Below are positions 32,862-42,026 of a stretch of DNA of 64,000 nt, one piece after another. Source of the stretch: Stieleria neptunia (lineage in GTDB: Bacteria > Planctomycetota > Planctomycetia > Pirellulales > Pirellulaceae). The notes under the pieces were generated by a model. It had not been told where the DNA came from. It worked only from the letters and a program-made list of their open reading frames with translations, and made no database searches. The position numbers and the translations under genes were made by a program. The first letter of the stretch is position 1. Every line of letters starts with the position of its first letter. The stretch spans positions 1,426,001 through 1,490,000 of the forward strand of contig NZ_CP037423.1 in the NCBI RefSeq assembly GCF_007754155.1, read 5' to 3'.

Positions 32862-34067
32862 TTAACGCTCGACCTGGTCGACAATGGTTTGGGCGATCGC
32901 CAACGATGCCGTTGCCGCGGGCGATGGTGCGTTCAAGACGTGCACGGCCGCATCGCTTCGTTGAAACAGAAAATCGTCGACCAATTGACCCTCGCGCGAA
33001 ACCGCCTGGGCACGAACACCGGCGCGGCCCCGCACCAGATCGGACGCGGTCAAGCGCGGCATCAGTTTTTGCAAGGCGGTGACAAAGGCCGCTTTGCTGA
33101 GCGAACGGTGCATTTCTCCCAAGCCGGTTTTCCAATGTCGCAGTGCCAGTTTTTGAAACCCGCCGAATCGAAGGGTTTGCGCCAGGTCCGTGAGCCGAAT
33201 GGTTTTCCAATCGTATCCTTCGCGCGAGAACGCCAGCACGGCATTGGGGCCGCACTCCACACCCCCGTCGATCATCCGCGTGAAATGCACGCCCAAAAAA
33301 GGGAACGAGGGATCGGGGACGGGATAGATCAGGTTGCGAACCAGGGTTTCGCGGCCGGGCGCCAATTCATAGTATTCGCCGCGGAACGGGACGATTCGAA
33401 TTTCGGGGGAGACGCCCGACAAGGCGGCGATTCGATCGCATTGCAACCCGCCACAATTGATCATCATCGCGGCGTGGAACACGTTGCCGTCGGCCGCGGT
33501 CAGACGAATCGATCGGACCGTCGCATCGATCGCCACGATTTCGGATCCAAACACGATCCGCCCGCCCGCATCGCGGAGACAGCGGGCCAGTCTCTTGCAC
33601 ACCGTCGCGTAATTCACGATCCCCGTTTCGGGCACGTGCAGGGCCGCGATTCCGGCCGCGTTGGGTTCCAGTTCTCGCAACTGGTCGCTATCAAGACGTT
33701 CGTAAACGACGCCGTTTTCGGAACCCCGGGCAGCGATCTTTTCCATTGATTCCAATTCGGTCGGATCGGTGGCAACGATGACTTTGCCGCAGCGATCCCA
33801 GGGAATCTGATGTTCCTCGCAAAACGCCTCCATCGCCGCTTTGCCGGTGCGACAGGTCGCCGCCCGGATGGACCCCGGTTTGTAGTAGATCCCGGAATGC
33901 AAAACGCCAGAATTGTGGCCGCTTTGATGGGCGGCGACGTCGGATTCGGATTCGACGACGACGACCGAGCAGTCGGGAAAACGCTGCACCAGACGCCAGG
34001 CGGTCGCAAGCCCGACGATGCCGGCGCCGATCACAATGAAGTCGTTTTGATCGGCGCTAGAGGGCAT
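32862..34067 (-). CDS. lhgO: L-2-hydroxyglutarate oxidase-like FAD enzyme
   Basis: The product is 401 residues from Met at 34067 (MPSSADQNDFIVIGAG). An upstream start at 34217 would add 50 residues without family match. The FAD-binding motif GAGIVGLATAWRL lies at the N-terminus, followed by HNSGVLHSGIYYKPGS, the hallmark of the LhgO/L2HGDH family, and a late FRGEYYELAP, VPDPSFPFLGVHFTRMIDG and GVRAQAVSREGQLVDDF. It oxidises L-2-hydroxyglutarate to 2-oxoglutarate and passes electrons to the quinone pool. It lies immediately before the ABC ATPase gene, but a functional link is not obvious. Confidence 0.9.
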   Translation of the reverse strand: MPSSADQNDFIVIGAGIVGLATAWRLVQRFPDCSVVVVESESDVAAHQSGHNSGVLHSGIYYKPGSIRAATCRTGKAAMEAFCEEHQIPWDRCGKVIVATDPTELESMEKIAARGSENGVVYERLDSDQLRELEPNAAGIAALHVPETGIVNYATVCKRLARCLRDAGGRIVFGSEIVAIDATVRSIRLTAADGNVFHAAMMINCGGLQCDRIAALSGVSPEIRIVPFRGEYYELAPGRETLVRNLIYPVPDPSFPFLGVHFTRMIDGGVECGPNAVLAFSREGYDWKTIRLTDLAQTLRFGGFQKLALRHWKTGLGEMHRSLSKAAFVTALQKLMPRLTASDLVRGRAGVRAQAVSREGQLVDDFLFQRSDAAVHVLNAPSPAATASLAIAQTIVDQVER

Positions 34068-34157
34068 CAGGGCGAGCGGTACAATGGAGGGGAGCGAACG
34101 TGAATCGGCCGGTCGTGATACTATAGCCCTAGAAAAACCTCTTCTCCAACGGGACTG

Positions 34158-35465
34158 ATGGCGACAAGTCGATCCAAACCGCTGTTCCGCTACCGCATCA
34201 CGCGTCTGGGATTCCATTTTTTGTTCGTCGCCTTGTTCGCGATGATCGGCGGGTCGCTGCGCGGATTCAATTTATTGCTGGTGCTGGCGGGATTGCTGAT
34301 CAGCATCGTTCTGTTGCAATGGCGACAGGGACGGCATGCCATTCGGCGGGTGCGTCTTGATCGCCACGAATTGACCGGTGTGTTTGCCGGGACACCGATG
34401 GCGATCCGCTACGAGATCACCAATGCGGGGCGGTTGCTTCCGCTGTGGTGTTTACGCATCGAAGACCGTGTGATCGCCCCGGACCGTGTCGATGTCGATG
34501 GAATCGACGAGTCGGGTGACGATCAGCAGCCAATCCGCCAACAGCCGGTCTCATTGGTCGGCAGTGTGGGCAACGTTCCGGCCGGTCAGACCCGCGGCAC
34601 GTCGGTGATGTGTCGTTTCCATCGTCGCGGGCGTTACCAGTTGGGGCCGGTCGTTGTCTCCACGACGTTTCCGTTCTGTCTGATGAATTGCGAGCGACTT
34701 TCTCCGGTGGCGGTCGAACCGCTTTACGTTTACCCGCGGCTGATCACGTTGCGTCGTGGGTGGAAATCGCTGTTGCCGCCACGGCGGGGCGGAGACGGTC
34801 ATCGGTCGACCGGTGGAAGCAATGAAGACGGTGAGTTCTTTGGGCTGCGTCCCTGGCAATCGGGCGACCACATCAAACACATCCACTGGCGGACGACGGC
34901 GCGGATCGGCGAACCGGCCGTGCGACAATTCGAGCAGCGCAACCGACATCAAATCTGTCTCGTTGTCGATGCGGTTGACCGCTCGGACGCACCCGGCATC
35001 GTCGAACAGGTCTTGGAAGTCGCCGCGACGCTGATCAATGAGCTGGCGTCGCCGACCAGTTCCGTGGCGTTGCTGGTCGCCGACGCATCGCCCGGATCCA
35101 ACGTTGATGTATCGATCGGGGCCGATGCCACGGCGCTCCTGGAGCGACTGGCGATTGCCAAACCCGTGCACCTTAAATCTTCGCAAGACGATCCGTTGGC
35201 GCATGCGGTCGCCGACCGATCTTCCCAGCTCCAGGCTTACGACCTGGTGGTGGTCAGCGCGCGGGGATTCAAAGACACCGTCCACCGCCGATCGGCGGAT
35301 CCGTCCGGCCGACAGGCGTTGTCGGTGTGGCGCTACTTTGACCAACGATCGCGGCTGTCTTGGATCGATGTCAGCTCGCCGCCGGTGCGACGGTGGTTGG
35401 CCGGCGACGCGGACCGTGTGGTGCCCGATGGAACGACCGAGGGGGCTGGATATGTCCATCACTAA
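34158..35465 (+). CDS. DUF58 domain-containing membrane protein
   Basis: The product is 435 residues. Two closely spaced membrane spans at the N-terminus (LGFHFLFVALFAMIGGSLRG, NLLLVLAGLLISIVLLQWR) precede a beta domain. The DUF58 core follows: DGEFFGLRPWQSGDHIKHIH, then WRTTARIGEPAVRQFEQ, and a VWA-like ending (QICLVVDAVDRSDAPG). DUF58 genes usually sit with a MoxR ATPase and a TgpA-type transglutaminase. Here the transglutaminase overlaps by 14 bp, but no MoxR gene is adjacent. The complex is thought to act in envelope maintenance. Confidence 0.9.
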   Translation: MATSRSKPLFRYRITRLGFHFLFVALFAMIGGSLRGFNLLLVLAGLLISIVLLQWRQGRHAIRRVRLDRHELTGVFAGTPMAIRYEITNAGRLLPLWCLRIEDRVIAPDRVDVDGIDESGDDQQPIRQQPVSLVGSVGNVPAGQTRGTSVMCRFHRRGRYQLGPVVVSTTFPFCLMNCERLSPVAVEPLYVYPRLITLRRGWKSLLPPRRGGDGHRSTGGSNEDGEFFGLRPWQSGDHIKHIHWRTTARIGEPAVRQFEQRNRHQICLVVDAVDRSDAPGIVEQVLEVAATLINELASPTSSVALLVADASPGSNVDVSIGADATALLERLAIAKPVHLKSSQDDPLAHAVADRSSQLQAYDLVVVSARGFKDTVHRRSADPSGRQALSVWRYFDQRSRLSWIDVSSPPVRRWLAGDADRVVPDGTTEGAGYVHH

Positions 35466-37980
35466 GCGGGACACGGTGGATCTTCCCGATTCGTTGCGTG
35501 ATGAATTGCTGGCGGTGCCGTCCGTGCGGACGCGTTTGGAGTTTCAGTTTGCGTTGTTGTCGGCGGCCGGCGGGGTGGTGCTGGCGAGCGGGCAAGGTAC
35601 CGAGGGGATCGCCTTGTTGGCCGTCTTTTCCGCGGTCGTCGGATTCGTCTTCGTCGATTGGTTGCGTTTGATTGAGTTGCCGCCGATCGGGGCGTATTTG
35701 GCGATGGCGGGCGCCGCGGTGTACTGCGTGCAAGATTTCTGGGGACTGCAACAGCGGGGCGAACCGCAAATGGTCTCCGTCGCCCTGTTGTTGGTGTTGG
35801 TCCAGGGCGTGTTGATGATGCAACGCAAATCGCGGCGCATCTTGGAACAGTTGGCGGTGTTCTGTTTGCTCGAGCTGGTCGTCGCGGCGATCTTTAGTGA
35901 TGCGATCGGCTTCGGGGTGTGGATGATTCCGATCGCGATTGTCGGCGCCAGTGCGCTCAGCTTGCTGGGGCTGGTCACGATGATGGAGAGTCTGGATGTG
36001 ACGCTGGATCGAGCTGTCCCCGAGCCTCCCAAAACCCGATTCGGACGTTTCGTCCAGTTCATCATCGGGGGGCGTGAAGACGTGCCGCCGCGGAACGCGA
36101 TCGTGGCCACGTCGTCGCCGGAATCGGTGATTTCGATTTATTGGGCGGCCGGACCTTGGTCACGCTACGCGCTGCTGGTGCTTTCGCCGGCGGTGATCGT
36201 GATCGCGGCGGCGTTCTTTTACGTCTTGCCCCGACGCGTCCAACCGTCACGGTCGGCCGCGCGCGGTCCCGCCATGGTCGGATTTGATGATGAAGTGCGA
36301 ATGGAACAATTGGGCCAGGTGATGCAGAACTCTGACCCGGCGGTGCGGGTCAAGTTGACCGAGAAGGACAGCGGTGAACCTTACCTGATCAACGACAGTT
36401 TGTACTTGCGAGGAAAGGTGCTGGAGGATTACCAGGTCGACTACTCCACGGATCGGCCGATCGCCAAGTGGATTTCGACCGACCAGGATTCGATCAGCCG
36501 TCGCGGCCGCATTCCCAGCGCCGATCGCCCCCGCGGACGATCCGGCCAGCCGCCGCATGACCGCGTGCATGTCAAGATCACCTGTGAAGCGATGAGCCGG
36601 CCGGCGTTGTTTTCGATCGCACCCTATCATCAAGACGGTGAAGGTGATGCTGTCGACGTGGTTCACGCGATCGATCGTTGGACCCTTGCTCGCGAATCCT
36701 CTGATCCGCCGTTTCCGCGTATCAGTTATGAATTCGGCACGCGCGCGTTTCTCGATGGCGTTCAAACACGCCGGATCGCTCAAGCATCCGAGGCGGAGCG
36801 GATGATCACGCCGTACGAGTTGACTTGGCAACGGAGGCTCAATAGCCGTGCGGCGCGGCCGAGACGCGACTACGAAGAGGACTTGCTTCGCATCGATCGT
36901 GCCAGTGTGCCGACCGCCGTTCGTTTGGCCACCCAGGTTTTGGAGGGCATCGGTGAGGAGAACCGCCGCCCGTCGCTGGCCGCGGTGGCGATGGAACAGT
37001 ATTTGAAGACAGATCCCGCGTTTTCCTACACGTTGAACTTGGACGCGACGCCGATTCCTGGCGTCGATCCGGTCGAGCAGTTTCTGTCGGTCGATCGGCG
37101 TGGCCATTGCCAGTACTTCGCGTCGGCGTTGGCACTGATGCTTCGCAGCGTTGGCATTCCCTGTCGCGTCGTCGTGGGGTATCGGACCGAGGAATACAAC
37201 AACGTCGGCAAGTACTACATCGCCAGGCAGCTGCACGCCCATGCATGGGTCGAAGCGTTGATCGAACGAGATCAAGAATCGGCAGGAGAGCGCGTGGCCG
37301 TTCAGCGTCGAGCACCGCGGTATTGGATGCGGCTGGACCCGACACCCGCCGAAAGTGCACTCGACGACGGCAATCCGGAGGGCGTCGATGGACTGTTGAA
37401 CTTGGCGAACAATGTTTGGGAAGACTACGTCGTGGAGATGGATCGTCAGCGTCAAAGCGATGATCTGGTGCAAGTGACCGGACTGCGCGACGTGCGGAGT
37501 TCGTATCAACGCATGTGGGCCGCCCTGCAAAGCAACTTGGCTGCGATCCGCGCCGGGCGGTTGGAGGACGGGGAGATCGATTTGCCGCTGCAATCCTTGG
37601 CGATTTCCGCCTTCATCGTCGGCGCCGCGATCGCGATGCTCGCCGTTTTGTTGCGGTTGCGATTGCCGCAGTTCCGGCGCCGCGTCAAGGTCCGTGGAGA
37701 CTCACGCGTTGTGCAGCCCCGGTTGCCTTTTTACGCCGAAACGCTGAAGCAACTCGGACGCGCCGGCGTCACACGAGGATCCGACGAAACACCGAGTGAA
37801 TTGTTGCAACGCGTCGGACAGCGTTATCCCGATCTGCAGTGCTTGACCGATGCCTTCGAACGCTGTCGCTATGGCCAAACCGAACTGGGCAACCGGGAAT
37901 CGATCGATCGAGCGCTGTCGGCATTAACGGCCGACGTGGAGGGACAGCTTCTGGCAGAGGGAGCTGCGACGGGTCGGTGA
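35452..37980 (+). CDS. TgpA-like transmembrane transglutaminase
   Basis: The product is 842 residues from the ATG at 35452, inside the end of the DUF58 gene. The N-terminus has about six membrane spans (ALLSAAGGVVLASG, LLAVFSAVVGFVFVDWL, VSVALLLVLVQGVLMM, LEQLAVFCLLELVVAAIF). A periplasmic DUF3488-type region and a transglutaminase core follow, with the catalytic triad: Cys in DRRGHCQYFASALALMLRSV near 552, His in RQLHAHAWVEAL near 592 and Asp in YWMRLDPTP near 627. A last span (LAISAFIVGAAIAMLAVLLR) and a cytoplasmic C-terminal DUF4129-like tail close the protein. It probably crosslinks or cleaves proteins in the envelope. Confidence 0.92.
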   Translation: MSITKRDTVDLPDSLRDELLAVPSVRTRLEFQFALLSAAGGVVLASGQGTEGIALLAVFSAVVGFVFVDWLRLIELPPIGAYLAMAGAAVYCVQDFWGLQQRGEPQMVSVALLLVLVQGVLMMQRKSRRILEQLAVFCLLELVVAAIFSDAIGFGVWMIPIAIVGASALSLLGLVTMMESLDVTLDRAVPEPPKTRFGRFVQFIIGGREDVPPRNAIVATSSPESVISIYWAAGPWSRYALLVLSPAVIVIAAAFFYVLPRRVQPSRSAARGPAMVGFDDEVRMEQLGQVMQNSDPAVRVKLTEKDSGEPYLINDSLYLRGKVLEDYQVDYSTDRPIAKWISTDQDSISRRGRIPSADRPRGRSGQPPHDRVHVKITCEAMSRPALFSIAPYHQDGEGDAVDVVHAIDRWTLARESSDPPFPRISYEFGTRAFLDGVQTRRIAQASEAERMITPYELTWQRRLNSRAARPRRDYEEDLLRIDRASVPTAVRLATQVLEGIGEENRRPSLAAVAMEQYLKTDPAFSYTLNLDATPIPGVDPVEQFLSVDRRGHCQYFASALALMLRSVGIPCRVVVGYRTEEYNNVGKYYIARQLHAHAWVEALIERDQESAGERVAVQRRAPRYWMRLDPTPAESALDDGNPEGVDGLLNLANNVWEDYVVEMDRQRQSDDLVQVTGLRDVRSSYQRMWAALQSNLAAIRAGRLEDGEIDLPLQSLAISAFIVGAAIAMLAVLLRLRLPQFRRRVKVRGDSRVVQPRLPFYAETLKQLGRAGVTRGSDETPSELLQRVGQRYPDLQCLTDAFERCRYGQTELGNRESIDRALSALTADVEGQLLAEGAATGR

Positions 37981-37985
37981 AACGT

Positions 37986-39281
37986 TCAGAGGCTGACGTC
38001 TTGCGGCAGCGGCGTCTTGCGTTGTTCGTCGTTTCGCCGGCCGACGTCGGAGCACAGGTTGTGCCAGGATTCCAGCTTTTCGCCACACACGACCATCTCG
38101 AAATAGCGAATCAGCTCCTCATCCGGGGTGGGCAGCGGCAACTGACTGCCGGCTCGGCTGAGGTAGTTTGACGCGACGACGGCGGTTAGCGGCGAGAACG
38201 ATATCTCGAACGCTTTGGTCGGCGTGTGATGCAGTGCGACGATTTCGATAATGGTTTGCGGCAGCCCCCAGACGCTGAGCAAGTGGGCTCCGATGGCGGC
38301 ATGATCGGCACCGAAGATCTGACGTTCGGCTCGCCACAATGGAATGTCATCGATCTCCGCTTTCAACGCCGCTTGGGCGCAGGACTTGGGATCGATCGAA
38401 TGCAGCACGAGCTTGCCGATATCGTGGAGCGTGGCCGCGGTGATGGCGTCTTCGAGGGCCTGGGAGTCGAGACGTTCCCGCCGACCGATCAGCTTGGTCA
38501 TGCGGGAGACACGCAAGCAATGTTGCATCAGCACGTCGGCGGAAAACCCGTTCACGCCGAGTGCTTCGAATTCTTGGAAAATGCCGATCGCGAGAACGAG
38601 TGACTTGAGTGTCGATGCACCCAACAACGATACCGCTTTGATCGGGTCGGAGATATGATGGCTTAAACAGAAGATCGCTGAATTGACCAACTGCAGCACC
38701 TTTGCCGTCATCACCGCGTCCTTGGCGACGATCTTGCCGATCGACGAGATCGAGGCGTCTTCGTTACGAAGTGCGTTGGTCAATTCTCGATAGACCGCCG
38801 GGACACTGGGCAACCGAGAAAGCCCGCCGACCAGGCGTTGCAGGGAATCCGAAACCAAGACATCTCGCAGCGAGCAAGCCCGATCGATCGTCGTTCGAAG
38901 TTCTGTGGCGTCGCACGGTTTCGGCAAAAACTGATGCATCGCCATGATCGATCGAAGCACGGCGTCGCGATCCGACGGCTTGGACAGTATGATCCGCACC
39001 GTGTTGGGATAGTGTTTGCCGACATAATTCAACAGCGCCGCGCCATCCATGCCCGGCATTCGCATGTCGGTGACCACCGCGTCGTATCGGGCCGTCCCCA
39101 GCATCTCGATCGCCTGTTCGCCGCTGGTCGCGAAATCGCATTCCCACTCGACATCCTCCGCAATCAGCTGCCGTTCCAGCTGACGCAGCGCTTGCGGTTC
39201 ATCATCGACGAATAAGACGGTCACCCTAGCCGACTCCCGGTAACGCAAATCAACATGATTTGCAATGAAACGGTCATTCAA
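37986..39281 (-). CDS. Response regulator with HDOD output domain
   Basis: The product is 431 residues. The receiver domain spans about 18-140 (VTVLFVDDEPQALRQLERQL, phospho-acceptor Asp in YDAVVTDMRMPGMDG, LPKPCDATELRTTI). The HDOD domain follows (LPSVPAVYRELTNALRNED, KDAVMTAKVLQLVNSAIFCL, DAITAATLHDIGKLVL, WGLPQTIIEIVALHH). HDOD domains resemble HD phosphodiesterases but normally lack activity and act in signalling. HDIGK is kept here, so some metal binding is possible. No partner kinase is adjacent; the histidine kinase at 42,027 is the nearest. Confidence 0.92.
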   Translation of the reverse strand: MNDRFIANHVDLRYRESARVTVLFVDDEPQALRQLERQLIAEDVEWECDFATSGEQAIEMLGTARYDAVVTDMRMPGMDGAALLNYVGKHYPNTVRIILSKPSDRDAVLRSIMAMHQFLPKPCDATELRTTIDRACSLRDVLVSDSLQRLVGGLSRLPSVPAVYRELTNALRNEDASISSIGKIVAKDAVMTAKVLQLVNSAIFCLSHHISDPIKAVSLLGASTLKSLVLAIGIFQEFEALGVNGFSADVLMQHCLRVSRMTKLIGRRERLDSQALEDAITAATLHDIGKLVLHSIDPKSCAQAALKAEIDDIPLWRAERQIFGADHAAIGAHLLSVWGLPQTIIEIVALHHTPTKAFEISFSPLTAVVASNYLSRAGSQLPLPTPDEELIRYFEMVVCGEKLESWHNLCSDVGRRNDEQRKTPLPQDVSL

Positions 39282-39595
39282 AAGGCCGTCGACCGCTGTC
39301 GGTTGACCTTTTCCTCATGGGAACGCTAACACGCGGTTCACCATGAACCCGGGAAAGCCACCCGGTTGAGGGAATTCCTTCGCCGTTTGTCCCCGCCGCG
39401 GTGTGAACGCATCGCGATTGCCGTGTGCGTGGCTGCACACCCGGATGCGATTTTACGTGAAATCGGTTCCAGACGGCGTGTTGCCGTTTTCGGTGTCCGG
39501 TGATTTTGCTACTGAGGAACGATTGATGATGCTTGACCCTGAGACTTCGATCTATGGTGTCGCGGCCGCTAGTGCTTGGTCAGCTTTAAAATTTC
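39282..39595. other. Intergenic region, no gene seen
   Basis: About 310 bp between the HDOD gene start and a palindromic element. It should contain the promoter of the HDOD gene. A frame at 39,403-39,678 runs into the palindrome and has no recognisable features. Confidence 0.3.
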
Positions 39596-39722
39596 GAGCG
39601 TGCGTTTGTCGAGCGGAAAAGGGGTCAGGTACCAAAAACCCAATGGCCCGCAGGGTGCTTCGCATTTTTGGTACCTGACGCCTTTTCCGCGGCACTCTCA
39701 GTTTAAAAGTTGACGAAGCACT
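39596..39722. repeat. MITE-like palindrome (GGTCAGGTACCAAAAA), copy 1
   Basis: The inverted arms are AAAAGGGGTCAGGTACCAAAAA and TTTTTGGTACCTGACGCC.TTT, around the core CCCAATGGCCCGCAGGGTGC followed by TTCGCA. A related element lies at 61,603-61,720 in the opposite orientation. Outer ends (GCTTGGTCAGCTTTAAAA / AGTTTAAAAGTTGACGAAGC) are also mirrored. No transposase gene is present, so it would be a non-autonomous element. Confidence 0.75.
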
Positions 39723-39760
39723 AGGCTTGGTTGCGATGCGCTTCCGCACTAGGCTTTGAA

Positions 39761-40225
39761 ATGAGATTCAAATTGGTCTTGATGGCTGTGCTTGCCAGCA
39801 TTCCGGTCGCCGTGCTCACGTGGGCCGATCCGGTGGTTCAGCCGATCGAACAATCCGAAGGCGTGCTGATGCGTTCCAAGTTGAAACGATCGCAGCACGT
39901 TTTGGAGGGGTTGCTTCGCAAAGATTTCCCCGCGATCGCCCGTGGTGCGAAGGAGATGAAGTTGATCAGCGAGGCGGCCGAATGGCCGAGGGCTCGGGAC
40001 ACGGTGTACGAGCATTTCAGTGCCGAGTTCCGTCGTCAATGCAGTCAACTCGAATCGTTGGCCGAGGAACAGAATCATCAGGGTGTGACGTTCACCTACT
40101 TGCAAATGACGAACTTGTGCATTCAATGTCACGACTATGTTCGCGATTCGTTGCGGGTCGCCGAACCGAGGGGACGTCACGGCGTTCAGTTGATCCCGGC
40201 GGAATGGCCCGAAGGCAGTCGGTGA
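39761..40225 (+). CDS. Exported small c-type cytochrome (class II-like)
   Basis: The product is 154 residues from the ATG at 39761 (MRFKLVLMAVLASIPVAVLT, a signal peptide). The mature protein is helical (MRSKLKRSQHVLEGLLRKDF, RARDTVYEHFSAEFRRQCSQ) and has a single haem motif CIQCHDYVRD near the C-terminus. That is the layout of class II cytochromes c, a four-helix bundle with C-terminal CxxCH. It is probably a periplasmic electron carrier or gas-binding protein; the partner is unknown. It is a single gene flanked by repeats. Confidence 0.82.
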   Translation: MRFKLVLMAVLASIPVAVLTWADPVVQPIEQSEGVLMRSKLKRSQHVLEGLLRKDFPAIARGAKEMKLISEAAEWPRARDTVYEHFSAEFRRQCSQLESLAEEQNHQGVTFTYLQMTNLCIQCHDYVRDSLRVAEPRGRHGVQLIPAEWPEGSR

Positions 40226-40252
40226 CCAACGCCGCGTCCGATGGGGTGCTTT

Positions 40253-40445
40253 TAGCGGCACGGCGCGAGCGGGCTGTCGGTTTTGTGAGCCGCGACGCGT
40301 AAGCGGCCGGGCACTGCGACGAAAGCCCGAGGCCTTACGGCCAGCGGCTCACCATTAACGCAGCAGATCCCGACTATATCGACAGCCCGCGAGCCGTCCG
40401 GTAGGGTGAGGGCAGACCGGAGGGCTTGCGCCCTTCCGCTCACAT
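40253..40445. repeat. Planctomycete intergenic repeat (GTGAGCCGCGACGCGTAAGCGG type), copy 2
   Basis: This shares TTTTGTGAGCCGCGACGCGT, AAGCGGCCGGGCA and CGAGGCCTTACGGCCAGCGG with 23,045-23,250 and, inverted, with 42,917-43,135. Outer arms GGCACGGCGCGAGCGGGCTG / GGGCTTGCGCCCTTCCGCT are imperfectly mirrored. It lies between the convergent cytochrome and secretion genes and could terminate both. Confidence 0.8.
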
Positions 40446-40457
40446 CGGTTTGGTGAT

Positions 40458-41501
40458 TTAGTTCAGTCCCGCGGCTTCGTTGATCGCGCCCAAGTAGACC
40501 GACGCCAAGCGGAAGATAAAGAAGATCAGGGTGCCGGCGACGGCGAGCCAAATGACGCCGGTGGCAACGCCCGAAAGCGTTCGCATCGCCATTTTGGCGC
40601 GCTCTTCATACTCGACCGCCAAGTGGTCGATGGATTCGCTTTCGGTGCCCGACATCTCGGCCACTTCGACCAGGTGCAGAAACGGATCGGGAAACAAGTC
40701 GGTGCCTCGCAAACCGCCGGCGAGCGTGTCGCCTCGATCACGGATCGCCGTCTCGAACTGGTCGCCGCCGCTGCGGTAATAGTCGCTGTCGGTGCTATCC
40801 AAGCTCAATTTGACGCTGCGGATCGGATCCAGGCCGGCGCCGAGGGCAAGCGAGAGGGTGCGGGTGAATCGGGACAAGGTGATCGTTTGAAGCGAAGGGC
40901 CGAATTTCGGGATCATGTACAACAGCGGAACGATGTTTTGGACGCCGCCGAGATTCTGTCGATAGCCGTAGTACAGGGACCACAGGACGGCGGCGACACA
41001 GCTGATGTAGCCCCAGAAAATCAACACGCCTTTGCCGCCGCGAAGCCCGAATCCCAAGATGTCGGTCATCTGGCCGCCGGTGGACGGTGTCAGGATGCCC
41101 ATCAAGTAGATCACGATCGAGATGACGCCCAGCCCGAGCACCAACTGAATCACCGGCCAGGCGATCGAGGTCAGAAACAGGCGCCTGAGCGCCACTTGTT
41201 GCTCGAAGTGTGCCGCCAGCGTCAGAAACGTACGCTCCAGTTTGCCGGTGCTTTCCCCGACACGTGTCAACGAGACCATCAGACGCGGGAAAAAATTGCC
41301 GCGCTGTTTCATCGCGTCGCTGATCTGAAAGCCCGCTTTGACGCTTTCCAAGACGTGGGAAATCGCTTCGCGCTGTGGCGGTGAACCGTATTGGGTTTCA
41401 GACTGGAGCAGTCGCAGGAGATCGGCGCCGGCACGCAATCCGATGCCCATCCGCCGACAGAACCCGCCGGCTGCCGCTATCCCCATTCGCCTAAAGAACA
41501 T
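40458..41501 (-). CDS. Type II secretion/type IV pilus F-family membrane protein
   Basis: The product is 347 residues. Two GspF/PilC domains are present: an N-terminal one (LRAGADLLRLLQSE, ISDAMKQRGNFFPRLMVSLT, RVGESTGKLERTFLTLAAHF) and a C-terminal one (SRFTRTLSLALGAGLDPIRS, PFLHLVEVAEMSGTESESID). Three or four membrane spans are visible, among them TSIAWPVIQLVLGLGVISIV and GVIWLAVAGTLIFFIFRLA at the C-terminus. It forms the inner-membrane platform of a secretion or pilus machine. No E-type ATPase or pilin genes are next to it, so it is an isolated member. Confidence 0.9.
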   Translation of the reverse strand: MFFRRMGIAAAGGFCRRMGIGLRAGADLLRLLQSETQYGSPPQREAISHVLESVKAGFQISDAMKQRGNFFPRLMVSLTRVGESTGKLERTFLTLAAHFEQQVALRRLFLTSIAWPVIQLVLGLGVISIVIYLMGILTPSTGGQMTDILGFGLRGGKGVLIFWGYISCVAAVLWSLYYGYRQNLGGVQNIVPLLYMIPKFGPSLQTITLSRFTRTLSLALGAGLDPIRSVKLSLDSTDSDYYRSGGDQFETAIRDRGDTLAGGLRGTDLFPDPFLHLVEVAEMSGTESESIDHLAVEYEERAKMAMRTLSGVATGVIWLAVAGTLIFFIFRLASVYLGAINEAAGLN

Positions 41502-41589
41502 CCGCTACGCCTGAAAGATCGTTTGAAAAGAGGTGACGCTCGTACCCGCGCACCCACATTGTATCGATCCCGCCGCGGCGATTGAATCG

Positions 41590-41874
41590 CTAGGCCGCGA
41601 TTCTGCCTTCGTGGCGTGCTTCGCGTTGGTTGCAATACGACGCGATGATCTCGTCGATCTGCTCGAGTTGTTCGCCGGTGGAGGCGGTCAGGTCGAGAAA
41701 CAGGATCTTTTTCGGGCCGATTTGACACCAGCCGGGCAGCTGGTCGTCCAAAACGATTTTGCGAACTTCAAATCCCATTTCTTTGGCGGTGCCGATCGCT
41801 TGGGCCAATCTCTGAACGATATTGGGGGAATCGGTCGCAGAACGTGGGTGGGACTGTTGGGGCACGGTTGGCAT
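41590..41874 (-). CDS. Small conserved-looking hypothetical protein
   Basis: The product is 94 residues. After an unstructured, Ser/Pro-rich start, residues 18-85 look like one alpha/beta domain: IVQRLAQAIGTAKEMGFEVR, KIVLDDQLPGWCQIGPKKIL and LFLDLTASTGEQLEQIDEII. No family is recognised. It lies 88 bp upstream of the GspF-type gene on the same strand and may be its operon partner. It is divergent from the histidine kinase gene. Confidence 0.65.
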   Translation of the reverse strand: MPTVPQQSHPRSATDSPNIVQRLAQAIGTAKEMGFEVRKIVLDDQLPGWCQIGPKKILFLDLTASTGEQLEQIDEIIASYCNQREARHEGRIAA

Positions 41875-42026
41875 CTCTTTCTCCGGAAACTTTTCCGATT
41901 GTGAGGGCCGTCACCAGCACTGGCAAGCTTTGCCTGCGGCCCAGGACCGGGTGTAGCAAATCAACCGCGGCAGACGATAGGTCAAAGGAGACACGATGCA
42001 ATCGCCAGCCAACCCACCCGGGGATC

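Noticed and set aside
31219..33749. Long plus-strand frames (429 and 497 codons) opposite the ABC and LhgO genes
   Set aside because: They are His/Gln/Arg/Asp-rich antisense artefacts of GC-rich genes; the minus-strand genes have clear family motifs.
36247..37593. Minus-strand frame of 448 codons opposite the transglutaminase gene
   Set aside because: No motif and biased composition; the plus strand carries the catalytic triad of a known family.
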